9,957 bases of DNA from Methanocalculus sp. MSAO_Arc2 (GCA_003838065.1 QZAC01000064.1:1-9957); one strand, 5' to 3'. Counted from the stretch's first letter, positions 1-7,465 are shown. Numbers and translations are program-made. The notes: generated from the sequence alone by a model not told the origin.

Positions 1-1832
1 GTATCGTTTGGGACAAAGCCATCCGGCGTGCTCTCCTCGACCACAGGGTGGCGGCCCCCACGGATCACAAGAGCAGCTCCCTCATTCAAAATGGGCCTGA
101 CATAGCCCTTCCGATCTGCAGAACGGGCAAATGAGAGGAGGAGATCGATCATCCCGGCGGCACGTGCGGCTGCCTGAAATAACGGGACCTGGGTTCCAAG
201 ATTATCGATCAGCTCCCGGTAGAGGTTTGCCTCACGTGCAAGTGCCTGTTCATCTGCATCCGCAATGGTGCGCTCATATTCACGGAGCGCCGGGAGGGTG
301 AACCGCTCACCTGATGCGGTGGTCTGTTTCCGCTCATATTCGGGTGGGACACGGGAGAGGTTGGGCTTTGTCACCTCGATATAGTATCCAAAGACCTGGT
401 TATAGGCAATTTTTAAGGATTTAATACCGGTCCGTTCACGCTCGGACTGCTGAAGCGAAAGGATCCAGTCCCTGCCGGAACCAGCTGATCCCCTGAGTTC
501 ATCCAGTGCCTGATCATAGCCCTCCCGGATAACCCCCCCATTCTTCACCACAGCAGGCGGGTCATCTGCGATTGCGGATCTGATCAGGTCAATGGCGGTG
601 CCAAAGTGCGTGATCTCCCCTGCGAGCCGTTGTGCAAGCAGGGGGGTATCGCCAGCAAGAATAGCGCTTACTTCGTGCAGGCAGACAAGGGATCCGGCAA
701 GTGACAGCAGGTCCCGGGGAGAAGCGTTTCCATACGCGATCCTTCCTGATATCCGCTCAATATCCCCGCACACCCCGAGCAGTTCCCCAATTTGATTCCT
801 CTCAAGTGGATGCCGGAGAAACCACTCCACCACGTCCAGCCGCTCATTGATGGCCTCCATGCTGGTTTCCGGGGCCGTAATTGCAGCAGCGAGCAGGCGT
901 TTGCCCATCGGGGTAGCTGTCCTGTCAAGGATGGAAAGAAGGGTTCCCTTCTTCTGGTCCCCCGAGAGAGACCTGGTGATCTCAAGGTTGCGCTGGGTGA
1001 CAGCATCGAGAACCATATCTTCAGATTGCTGCAACACATGCAACCCTGTCAGGTGGGAAAGAGCGTTCTTCTGGGTGATGGTCGCATAGGCCAGGGCAGC
1101 GCCTGCTGCCCCAACGGCAAGCGGCATTCCACTGATGCCAAAACCCTCCAGGGTGGCAACCCCGAAATGAGTACAGAGGCGCATGGTGGCATCATCAGGA
1201 TCAAAGTCCCCGGGGTGACGCTCGGTAGTGCAGACCGCATACCGGCTCAGGATCTGTACAACCTGGTGGTCGGTCCGTTCGGGAATGATACATTCTGCCG
1301 GGCGCTTTGACTCGATCAGGGATGCAACTCCGGACAAACCTTCCTCTTTTGGGACCGTCGTGATGAAGAACTCGCCAGTTGAGATCTCAAGGAGAGCGAC
1401 GCCAAATGCCAAAGCCTTCCTGTCAGGAAGAAGAGCCATCAGGTACCGGGAGTCGGGTGCATCGACAATTGCCGGATCTATTGCACAGCCTGGTGTGACA
1501 ACCCTGACGACATCCCGCTTCACCACTCCTTTTGCTTTCTTTGGATCCTCGATCTGTTCACAGATGGCAACACGGTGGCCCCGCCGCACCAGGCGTGAGA
1601 TATATGAATCGGCGGCATGGTATGGGACGCCGGCAAGCGGGATCGGATTTCCTTCCGGATCACTTGACCTTGATGTCAGGATGATATCAAGCTCACGTGC
1701 GCAGATCTCAGCATCCCGGTAAAAGGTTTCATAAAAGTCGCCCATCCGCACAAAAAGTATGCAGCCTGGATACTGGCTCTTCAGATCCTCCACCTGCTGC
1801 ATGGCAGGGGTCAGACGTTTCGGGGTCGCCAT
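1..1832 (-). CDS. mutS: DNA mismatch repair protein MutS (C-terminal part outside window)
   Basis: MutS binds mismatched bases and small loops in DNA and starts mismatch repair with MutL. The minus strand reads 610 uninterrupted residues from ATG at 1832 to the window edge. The N-terminal mismatch-recognition domain is seen at about residues 7-118, with the diagnostic Phe-X-Glu motif as F33-Y34-E35 in RMGDFYETF. The connector domain follows to about 250. The core lever contains NLEITRSLSG (282-291) and TPMGKRLL (307-314), and the clamp contains IAYNQVFGYYIEVTK (475-489). RGGRHPVVE (591-599) and FVPND (606-610) are the lead-in to the ATPase. The Walker A loop and the rest (MutS is usually about 850-900 residues) lie beyond base 1. 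The start fits because F33 sits at the normal distance from the N terminus; no strong ribosome-binding site precedes it. MutS1 is patchily distributed in archaea and is generally regarded as acquired from bacteria. Confidence 0.96.
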   Translation of the reverse strand, partial: MATPKRLTPAMQQVEDLKSQYPGCILFVRMGDFYETFYRDAEICARELDIILTSRSSDPEGNPIPLAGVPYHAADSYISRLVRRGHRVAICEQIEDPKKAKGVVKRDVVRVVTPGCAIDPAIVDAPDSRYLMALLPDRKALAFGVALLEISTGEFFITTVPKEEGLSGVASLIESKRPAECIIPERTDHQVVQILSRYAVCTTERHPGDFDPDDATMRLCTHFGVATLEGFGISGMPLAVGAAGAALAYATITQKNALSHLTGLHVLQQSEDMVLDAVTQRNLEITRSLSGDQKKGTLLSILDRTATPMGKRLLAAAITAPETSMEAINERLDVVEWFLRHPLERNQIGELLGVCGDIERISGRIAYGNASPRDLLSLAGSLVCLHEVSAILAGDTPLLAQRLAGEITHFGTAIDLIRSAIADDPPAVVKNGGVIREGYDQALDELRGSAGSGRDWILSLQQSERERTGIKSLKIAYNQVFGYYIEVTKPNLSRVPPEYERKQTTASGERFTLPALREYERTIADADEQALAREANLYRELIDNLGTQVPLFQAAARAAGMIDLLLSFARSADRKGYVRPILNEGAALVIRGGRHPVVEESTPDGFVPND

Positions 1833-1852
1833 TCTGGTACCAGATCGTACCT
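1833..1852. repeat. Palindrome abutting the mutS start codon
   Basis: Bases 1833-1844 read TCTGGTACCAGA, a perfect 12-bp palindrome that touches the mutS ATG (1832-1830). It overlaps a second inverted repeat, GGTAC at 1837-1841 and GTACC at 1848-1852. In the mutS transcript this could fold just ahead of the start codon, or as DNA it could be a protein site. The palindrome is seen directly; any function is inference. Confidence 0.4.
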
Positions 1853-1940
1853 GTGGATGTAAAAAGGAAGCGATTGAAGACGGGAGGATGGGGTGGCAGA
1901 TATTGCGTCCTGGGCAGGCTGATCGTCTGCAATGGGAAGA

Positions 1941-1947
1941 TATAAAG
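1941..1947 (+). promoter_or_regulatory. TATA box of the adenylating-enzyme operon
   Basis: TATAAAG, preceded by purine-rich GGGAAGA where a TFB-recognition element would sit. Archaeal transcription normally starts about 25-27 bases downstream of the box centre, which here falls close to 1970. That coincides with the ATG at 1971 and suggests a leaderless or nearly leaderless transcript. Confidence 0.55.
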
Positions 1948-1970
1948 CTACATCTGCCATGGTTTTCTCT

Positions 1971-3326
1971 ATGAGCAGGACCGGATACTTTCGGGAACAG
2001 ATCGAGACGATGCCAAGGGATGACCTGGATGCAGTTATTGACGAGCGCGTCAGGTACACGATCCAGTATGCAGTCGATCATTCACCATTCTACAGGAAAT
2101 GGTTTCGTGAACATGGAATCGATACCTCCTCGATCCGGGAACATGAGGACCTCCTGGGCCTTCCGATCATCTCGGGTACGACAATCAGGAACAACCAGCC
2201 CCCGATCACTAATGATTTTCAGTTCCTCTCAAGCCGGATGGATGAGATCTATACGATCCATGAGACGAGCGGGACATCAGGGGTGCCCAAGTCCTTCTTC
2301 CTTACCTGGCAGGACTGGCTCCGGTACTCTGAAAAGTATGCCCGGATCTTTCGATCGTATGGCATCTCCAGAGGAGACCGGATCGTAGTCTGTGCCAGTT
2401 ACGGGATGAACGTGGGGGCAACGATGATGACGCTTGCCGCCCGGCGTACAGGCAGCACCATCATCCCGGAAGGGAAATGCACCTTCCCGCTCCGTGTGAT
2501 CAAAAATTACCGGCCAACAGTCGTTATCGGATCGGTCTTCAAACTGATCCGGCTTGCACGAAGGCTCGAGGCAGAGGGAATAGACCCTCAAAAGACCAGT
2601 ATAGAACGGCTTGTTGTCGGGGGCGAGAGTTTTGCCGAAGCATCACGGAAATATCTCAGCAGACTCTGGGGCTGTGAGGTCTACAACACCTACGGGAGCA
2701 CAGAGGGGACGATGTGTGGTGAATGTTATGCAAAGGCTGGCCTCCATGTCCCTGAAGACTTAATCCATATGGACCTGTACAACCCCCGGATGGACCATTT
2801 TGTCAGGGATGGCGAGTACGGGCGGATTATCCTGACAAAGCTGTTGCCGGTTGGTGAACGGTGTGGAACGCTGCTCATCAACTATGATACAGAAGATGCA
2901 ACCGCGGTCGTCTCCCGCGACCGGTGTGCCTGCGGCAGGACATCGCTTCGGATCAAGACTCCCGAGCGGGAAGGTGAGCGGTTCTTTGTGGAAGACCGAT
3001 CATTCAACCGGGTCGATATCGAGCGCGGTGTCTTCCAGGAAGAGAATATGGACTATCTCACCGGCGAGTACGAGGCATTCCTGTACGGTGGGCGCGAGAC
3101 GGAATCAACCATTCTCCGGGTGAGCCTTGAATGCAAAGATCCATCCAGTGTTGATGCCGAAAGCATCCAGGAGATATTCAGGAAGGCGTTTTTCCGGTTA
3201 AAACCAGAACTCAGGGAGCCCTATATCAGCGGGACACTGGAGATCCTCTTTCACTTCACCGGACCCGGTGAGCTGGAACTCTATAAAGTGCAGGGGAGGC
3301 CCAAAAGGGTTGTTGACAGGCGCTGA
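1971..3326 (+). CDS. Coenzyme F390 synthetase-like / phenylacetate-CoA ligase (PaaK) family adenylating enzyme
   Basis: Member of the ANL superfamily, PaaK branch, which in methanogens is usually annotated coenzyme F390 synthetase (adenylation of F420) or phenylacetate-CoA ligase. Numbered from the upstream ATG at 1932, the family opening RDDLDAVIDERVRYTIQYA lies at 29-47 and SPFYRKWF at 51-58. The ATP-binding loop TSGTSGVPK is at 112-120, YGSTEG at 254-259 and YDTEDAT at 318-324. Paired elements EC-X5-H (264, 265, 272) and CACGR (332-336) could bind a metal as in some PaaK relatives. I prefer ATG 1971 (451 residues): it sits at the expected distance from TATAAAG at 1941, and upstream residues look unlike the family. 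ATG 1959 and ATG 1932 are alternatives. The C-terminal lysine position reads GRPKRV instead of the usual GKAxRV. Its stop overlaps the next ATG (TGATG). Family assignment is secure; substrate (F420, aryl acid or other) is open. Confidence 0.85.
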   Translation: MSRTGYFREQIETMPRDDLDAVIDERVRYTIQYAVDHSPFYRKWFREHGIDTSSIREHEDLLGLPIISGTTIRNNQPPITNDFQFLSSRMDEIYTIHETSGTSGVPKSFFLTWQDWLRYSEKYARIFRSYGISRGDRIVVCASYGMNVGATMMTLAARRTGSTIIPEGKCTFPLRVIKNYRPTVVIGSVFKLIRLARRLEAEGIDPQKTSIERLVVGGESFAEASRKYLSRLWGCEVYNTYGSTEGTMCGECYAKAGLHVPEDLIHMDLYNPRMDHFVRDGEYGRIILTKLLPVGERCGTLLINYDTEDATAVVSRDRCACGRTSLRIKTPEREGERFFVEDRSFNRVDIERGVFQEENMDYLTGEYEAFLYGGRETESTILRVSLECKDPSSVDAESIQEIFRKAFFRLKPELREPYISGTLEILFHFTGPGELELYKVQGRPKRVVDRR

Positions 3327-5038
3327 TGCAAAACCCCTGGATTCATCTGGAACAAAAGCCAACCCTGTTGTTCATGGTGATCCATGAACCTAATATGCCC
3401 GACTATGAAGAGGGCTATTTCCAGTATTCCATCGATATTCCGGAGTACTATAACTTCGGTTTCGATGCCATCGACGCACAGGCAATTCAAGATCGGAATA
3501 AACTGGCGATGATCTGGGTGAACCAGAGCGGGGAAGAGAAGTACTATACATTCCGCCACCTGATGAACCTCTCAAACCAGATAGCCAATATGTTCATCAA
3601 ATCCGACATTGGAAAAGGTGACCGCGTCTTACTCATGCTCCCCAGGATCCCGGAGTGGTGGACGTTTGCACTGGCCGCAATCAAGCTGGGTGTGGTCTTT
3701 GCTCCCTGCACCACGATGCTGACACCACAAGACCTGAAATACCGGGTGAATCTCGGGAAGTTCAAGATGATCATAACAGATATGGAGAATGCATGGAAAG
3801 TGGATGAGATCTGTGATTCATGCCCGTCACTGGAACGGCGGTTCGTTGTGGATGGTGAACTGCACAACTGGATCAGCTATCCGGTGGAGTTGAACTATCC
3901 CGCGCCTGCATCCCACCGGCTTGCACCATTCACCGGCAGAAAAAAGACAAAATCAACCGATCCGATGGTGATCTTTTTTACTTCCGGAACAACCGGGGAG
4001 CCGAAGATGGTGCTCCAGGACCATAGCTACCCGCTTGGCCATATCATCACCGGACGATACTGGTACGACCTTTGGGACAATGATCTCCATTTCACCCTTG
4101 CAGATACCGGGTGGGCGAAGTCCTCCTGGGGCAAGTTCTTTGGCCCCTGGATCTGCGGGGCCTGCAATTTCGTCTATGATATCAGGACAAGGTTTAACCC
4201 CACCGAGATCCTGCCACTCCTTGAGAAGTACGAGATCACGACCTTCTGTGCACCTCCAACGATCTTTCGGATGCTGATCCTGGCAGACCTTGATGCCTTT
4301 GACTTATCCCAGCTCCGCCACTGTGTCAGTGCCGGTGAGGCGCTGAACCCCGAGGTGATCAAGGTGTGGAAAGATGCAACCGGGGTGACCATCTACGAGG
4401 GCTATGGCCAGACCGAAACCGTCCTCTGCATCGGCACCTTCCCCTGTATGGAGCCAAAACCCGGGTCAATCGGACGGCCTGCACCAGGATGGGAGATCGA
4501 ACTTCATGACGATGAAAACAGGCCGGTTTCACAGGGCGAGATCGGAAAGATTGCCATCAGATCCGATCCCCGGCCGGCCGGCCTCTTCCTGGGATACCTT
4601 GAGAATGAAGAGGCAACAGATGAGGTCTTTGTCAACGGATTTTACTATACCGGAGACAAGGCAATAATGGATGAGGAGGGGTACTTCTGGTTCGTGGGCC
4701 GTGACGATGATGTCATCAAGAGTTCTGGATACCGGATCGGGCCTTTTGAAGTGGAATCTGCGCTCTTCGAACACCCGGCAGTAAAGGAGTCTGCCGTCAT
4801 CGGTGTCCCGGACCACATCCGGGGCACCATTGTCAAGGCATTCATCATTCTGCATGAAGGTTACGATCCATCAGAAACCCTGGTCCGCGAGATCCAGAAT
4901 TATGTTAAGCATGTTACCGCACCATACAAGTACCCCCGTGCGATCGAGTTTGTGGCTGAACTCCCAAAGACAATCTCAGGAAAGATCAGGCGCAAAGAGC
5001 TGAGGGAGATGGAGCTTCTGAAGTTCAGCTTCAGTTAA
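3326..5038 (+). CDS. Medium-chain acyl-CoA synthetase-like, AMP-forming
   Basis: Activates a carboxylic acid to acyl-AMP and then acyl-CoA in the cytoplasm. The 570-residue frame carries every core motif of the acyl/acetyl-CoA synthetase family: FFTSGTTGEPK (217-227), the ACSM-type stretch ADTGWAKSSWGKFFGPW (259-275), YEGYGQTE (357-364), YTGD (441-444), GRDDDVIKSSGYRIGPFEVE (458-477) and the catalytic-lysine motif ISGKIRR with K553. The pattern resembles the medium-chain acyl-CoA synthetases known from Methanosarcina rather than classical acetyl-CoA synthetase. ATG 3326 overlaps the upstream stop as TGATG, implying coupled translation. The first 23 residues do not look like the family, whose similarity begins near MPDYEEGY, so ATG 3395 (547 residues) is a real alternative. 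A GGTGATCC anti-SD match at 3376-3383 ends 11 nt before 3395, somewhat far. The acyl substrate is not readable from sequence. Confidence 0.9.
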   Translation: MQNPWIHLEQKPTLLFMVIHEPNMPDYEEGYFQYSIDIPEYYNFGFDAIDAQAIQDRNKLAMIWVNQSGEEKYYTFRHLMNLSNQIANMFIKSDIGKGDRVLLMLPRIPEWWTFALAAIKLGVVFAPCTTMLTPQDLKYRVNLGKFKMIITDMENAWKVDEICDSCPSLERRFVVDGELHNWISYPVELNYPAPASHRLAPFTGRKKTKSTDPMVIFFTSGTTGEPKMVLQDHSYPLGHIITGRYWYDLWDNDLHFTLADTGWAKSSWGKFFGPWICGACNFVYDIRTRFNPTEILPLLEKYEITTFCAPPTIFRMLILADLDAFDLSQLRHCVSAGEALNPEVIKVWKDATGVTIYEGYGQTETVLCIGTFPCMEPKPGSIGRPAPGWEIELHDDENRPVSQGEIGKIAIRSDPRPAGLFLGYLENEEATDEVFVNGFYYTGDKAIMDEEGYFWFVGRDDDVIKSSGYRIGPFEVESALFEHPAVKESAVIGVPDHIRGTIVKAFIILHEGYDPSETLVREIQNYVKHVTAPYKYPRAIEFVAELPKTISGKIRRKELREMELLKFSFS

Positions 5039-5048
5039 TTCTTTTTTT
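5039..5048 (+). terminator. Oligo-T terminator after the acyl-CoA synthetase gene
   Basis: TTCTTTTTTT directly follows the TAA at 5036-5038 and reaches into the stop codon of the convergent DUF3784 gene. Archaeal RNA polymerase terminates at such T-rich tracts without needing a hairpin. The convergent genes are only 9 bp apart. Confidence 0.6.
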
Positions 5049-5380
5049 CAGTCTGATCCAATGCGATCATATCTTCGTGCACCCACAGCGACGATGATCG
5101 CGCCAATGGGGACGACACCCGCGGTATAGGCAAGGAAGAGGATGAGGGAATATCCTGGCAGTATCAGCATTACCACAAACAGAAGTGCTGCTGCAATCCC
5201 AAGCGCAAAAAGGCTCTTTCCAACCCATGCAGCAAGCCCTTCCGGATCATTGCAGGTTGTGGGATCATACCCTGCGATAAGATGTCTCTTTTTTTTAACC
5301 AGAATGAGGTACCCAAGCACGACAAAGACGATCGCAATAAACTCGGTAATGAGAAGGAGGAGTATATAGCCACCTGTCAT
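5048..5380 (-). CDS. DUF3784 family small membrane protein
   Basis: A 110-residue integral membrane protein of unknown function. Hydrophobic segments are at about 4-28, 53-75 and 78-103, the last possibly making two short passes. The cytosolic-looking stretch after the first helix, KKKRHLIAGYDPTTCNDPEG (29-48), carries the LIAGYD signature and a following WVGKSL that match the DUF3784 pattern (small membrane proteins of Gram-positives and archaea). The ATG at 5380 lies 3 nt past the stop of the upstream TM2-like gene. GGGAG at about 5394-5390 gives a good ribosome-binding site that overlaps the end of that gene, so the two are almost certainly one transcript. No catalytic residues are evident. 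Confidence 0.75.
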   Translation of the reverse strand: MTGGYILLLLITEFIAIVFVVLGYLILVKKKRHLIAGYDPTTCNDPEGLAAWVGKSLFALGIAAALLFVVMLILPGYSLILFLAYTAGVVPIGAIIVAVGARRYDRIGSD

Positions 5381-5383
5381 ATC

Positions 5384-5593
5384 CTAGCTCCCTTCGGCTG
5401 CGATATATGCGTCATACATGCTGTAGAGCCAGACGATGATATAGAGCGGGATCCCGATGATGAAGGTTGAAAGGAGCGCAAAGATCACTGCAAGGAGAAA
5501 AAGCGCAATTGCCTTTAAGAACTGGCCGGTATAGAACTGGCCAAGCCCGGGGATGAAGAAAGACAGGATGACTGCCAGAATGGGAGATGCCAT
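5384..5593 (-). CDS. Small TM2-like membrane protein
   Basis: A 69-residue protein with two hydrophobic helices: about 4-16 running into a Pro-Gly-Leu-Gly turn, and about 27-58. The motif FFIPGLGQFYTGQFLKAI (12-29) is the signature of archaeal TM2-domain or DUF5683-like small membrane proteins. Their biochemical role is unknown. It is the first gene of a pair with the DUF3784 protein (3 nt gap). A possible TATA box for the pair, CATATAAAG on the minus strand near 5656-5664, lies inside the end of the upstream ACT-MBL gene. There is only a weak ribosome-binding site before ATG 5593. Confidence 0.75.
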   Translation of the reverse strand: MASPILAVILSFFIPGLGQFYTGQFLKAIALFLLAVIFALLSTFIIGIPLYIIVWLYSMYDAYIAAEGS

Positions 5594-5616
5594 ACTCTAT
5601 TCATATCCTGCAGGGG

Positions 5617-5622
5617 AAAAAA
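5617..5622 (-). terminator. Oligo-T tract after the ACT-MBL gene
   Basis: Six consecutive T on the minus strand begin a few bases after the TAA (5628-5626) of the ACT-MBL gene. This is a short archaeal-type termination signal ahead of the TM2-like gene, so the two units may be partly separated. Confidence 0.4.
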
Positions 5623-5625
5623 GCC

Positions 5626-7143
5626 TTATGCTGAATGCCGGTAGTGCCGGATCTCTTTATATGCAGCCAGCCCGCCATTCTCCAGCGTAGATACCGCACC
5701 ATGGCCTCCGCAGATGAGGCACCGCCGCCCGTTCTTCTGCATCTTTCTGTCACATTCATCTGCGAGCCGTACCAGTTCCCGCCGCTCCTGCCGTGCGATA
5801 TCAGAGTCAACATTCACCGAGGTGACCAGGAAGTCAGCGATAGAATTGTACTGCCTGTGCTCCTCTGTCAGGCTGGAAAAATTAATAAGGGAATCACCGG
5901 TGAAGAGAAGCCCAAGATCAGGCGCCAGCAGGAAGACCTGTCCATGAATGTGGCCCCCCAGGCTCTCAAGCACCTCGAACCGATGGTTTTGAATGGTGAA
6001 GGTATCGATGATCGGAAAGATCCCCCGATAGCCAATGGGAACGGTTGGAAAGAGCACCCGCTCCTGTGGTGGGGTGCACTCTGAGAAGAGGTTGATCATG
6101 ACGGTATAAACTGATTCAAGGATCAGACCCTCACTCCGCGAACCATATCCTCTGTTATTGCATTCGATGATGGCATCAGTGCCCGGGTGGAGAGAACAGG
6201 GTGCAGAAATGCGTCCTGCTGCACCGCAGTGATCCGCATCTGCATGTGTGCAGATGATCCGGCCGATACCATCAAAACCAAAAAGTCCTATTGTATGGAG
6301 CATCCGTTCGATATCGGCATGGTAGATCCCATATCCAGAGTCTATCTGCATCCGCTCCCCGTCTGCTTCGAAGATGAAGATGCTTCCTCCGCCCGGAGGC
6401 TGAATGCAGGTGAGCGAGACCCCATTCTGAATAGAGATCTGTTGATAATCTGCAGAGAAGCCGCTGCCTGTTGTACCTCTCAGAAACGTTCCGATCCGGA
6501 CAATGGAATCAAAGACCGCCTTTGGATCTTCTCCACGGTTTGTGAGTTCCTGGACGACATGATTGATATCACCGAGAAACGAGAGGAGGAAATCATCATT
6601 TGCCTCCCCAAGGAAGGGCCGGATCTTCTGGGCAAACGTGATGTAGAATATCGTCTCGTCAAGGGCTTCGCCAAGAGGATCATACTCCAGGATCTCAAGC
6701 CGGTACCTGCTCTTGATCGCATTGATAACCTCCTCAATACGTGGGGAGTCAACAACATTGAGGCGGATTGTCAACCGGTCCGGGTGCTGCCCTGTGTCAT
6801 CAAAGTCAATTTCCGCAACATCAGCGCCAGCCTGTGCACATGCAGAGAGGACCTCGTAGAGGGCGCCGGGACGATGGGGCGTTGGCAGATAAATATGAAA
6901 GAGAAGAATGTTGATCGGTGGTATCTGAGACTGGAGATAACCGATAGCATGGAGACCGTCCCGGATCTGGTGGTATTTCTCTTCTGTGGCTGTCATCTCA
7001 AAAAAGACGGTGTTTTTGTCGATCCTCCGGTCAAACTGGATCCGGTTGATGTTGCCGTCATGCCTCCTGATGATATCAGCTGCTTTCAAAAGCGATCCGG
7101 GCTCATCAGGCATCCTGGCGATGAAGGAATACTTTCTTTCCAT
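5626..7143 (-). CDS. ACT-ACT-metallo-beta-lactamase fusion protein
   Basis: A 505-residue soluble protein in three parts. Residues about 4-75 (KYSFIARMPDEPGSLLKAAD) and 81-155 (FHIYLPTPHRPGALYEVLS) are two ACT domains, each with the DEPGSL- or HRPGAL-type ligand loop that typically senses amino acids or other small molecules. A helical linker covers about 160-225. From about 240 comes a metallo-beta-lactamase fold with IDSG (267-270), the metal motif H300-A-D302-A-D304-H305, GGHIHG (H398 or H400), FTGD (D417) and GGHG (H481). These are plausible ligands for a two-metal centre. The second histidine of HxHxDH is aspartate here, closest in style to the HxExDH of flavodiiron proteins; no flavodoxin domain is present, so an oxygen reductase is not supported. 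ATG 7143 is the only usable start after an in-frame stop and has a weak ribosome-binding site. Domain calls are secure; the reaction is unknown. A ligand-regulated hydrolase is my inference. Confidence 0.85.
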   Translation of the reverse strand: MERKYSFIARMPDEPGSLLKAADIIRRHDGNINRIQFDRRIDKNTVFFEMTATEEKYHQIRDGLHAIGYLQSQIPPINILLFHIYLPTPHRPGALYEVLSACAQAGADVAEIDFDDTGQHPDRLTIRLNVVDSPRIEEVINAIKSRYRLEILEYDPLGEALDETIFYITFAQKIRPFLGEANDDFLLSFLGDINHVVQELTNRGEDPKAVFDSIVRIGTFLRGTTGSGFSADYQQISIQNGVSLTCIQPPGGGSIFIFEADGERMQIDSGYGIYHADIERMLHTIGLFGFDGIGRIICTHADADHCGAAGRISAPCSLHPGTDAIIECNNRGYGSRSEGLILESVYTVMINLFSECTPPQERVLFPTVPIGYRGIFPIIDTFTIQNHRFEVLESLGGHIHGQVFLLAPDLGLLFTGDSLINFSSLTEEHRQYNSIADFLVTSVNVDSDIARQERRELVRLADECDRKMQKNGRRCLICGGHGAVSTLENGGLAAYKEIRHYRHSA

Positions 7144-7218
7144 CTTCTGGTACTCTGTGGCTTCACCATCCCTTAATCTTCTCTATTCACCTGGTGCATC
7201 CTGGGAGAAACACTACCG

Positions 7219-7238
7219 TTTCTCTTTTGAAAGAGAGA
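7219..7238. repeat. Inverted repeat upstream of the ACT-MBL gene
   Basis: TCTCTTT at 7221-7227, a two-base TG centre, then AAAGAGA at 7230-7236, extending weakly on both sides. It lies 15 bases past the HTH gene stop and about 80 bases before the ACT-MBL start. It could be a hairpin between the genes or an operator. No T tract follows it on the minus strand, so a simple terminator is less likely. Confidence 0.45.
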
Positions 7239-7252
7239 AGAGATGATCCGGG

Positions 7253-7465
7253 TCAGTTCTCCTCATCCTCATAGAAGAGAAAGACCTCTTCAATCGTGCT
7301 GTGCAGTGCCCGGGAGATCCGGTATGCCAGGAGAAGAGAGAGATTGTACTTACCCTTCTCGATATGGCCTATCGTCTCCCTCCGGACATCCACCAGCTCT
7401 GCGAGCTGTTCCTGGGTCAGGTTGTGGCGTGCACGCAACTCCTTCATCCGTGTCTTCATCTTCAT
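7253..7465 (-). CDS. Xre-family helix-turn-helix regulator (YozG-like)
   Basis: A 70-residue protein that is almost entirely a Cro/C1-type DNA-binding domain. MKELRARHNLTQEQLAELV (7-25) contains the first helices. VRRETIGHIEKGKYNLSLLL (27-46) holds the recognition helix and the conserved EKGKYNPS-like turn. SIEEVF-type residues (STIEEVFLF, 56-64) and an acidic tail (YEDEEN) end it. This is the compact regulator usually found next to small DUF2178/DUF2975/DUF3796 membrane proteins in bacteria and archaea. ATG 7465 follows the DUF3796 stop (7470-7468) by 2 nt, which is tight coupling. The longer frame from ATG 7489 has no ribosome-binding site and would add residues unlike the family. Likely role: autoregulation of this operon and possibly neighbours (inference). 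Confidence 0.9.
   Translation of the reverse strand: MKMKTRMKELRARHNLTQEQLAELVDVRRETIGHIEKGKYNLSLLLAYRISRALHSTIEEVFLFYEDEEN

Noticed and set aside
792..1310. Plus-strand open frame of 172 codons, with others to 1722
   Set aside because: Antisense to mutS, whose frame is intact with recognisable domains throughout. The plus-strand translation is low-complexity in the manner of shadow frames.
3376..3383. GGTGATCC, a perfect anti-SD complement inside the start of the acyl-CoA synthetase gene
   Set aside because: Not used to fix the start: it ends 11 bases before ATG 3395, longer than the normal spacing for this register, so it may be chance. Kept only as an alternative.
5626..7143. Reading the MBL protein as a flavodiiron oxygen reductase
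   Set aside because: There is no flavodoxin domain and the HxExDH glutamate is aspartate; ACT domains precede the fold instead.
6187..7176. Long plus-strand open frame of 329 codons
   Set aside because: It is the antisense shadow of the ACT-MBL gene. Its translation shows no domain pattern, while the minus strand carries clear ACT and metallo-beta-lactamase motifs.
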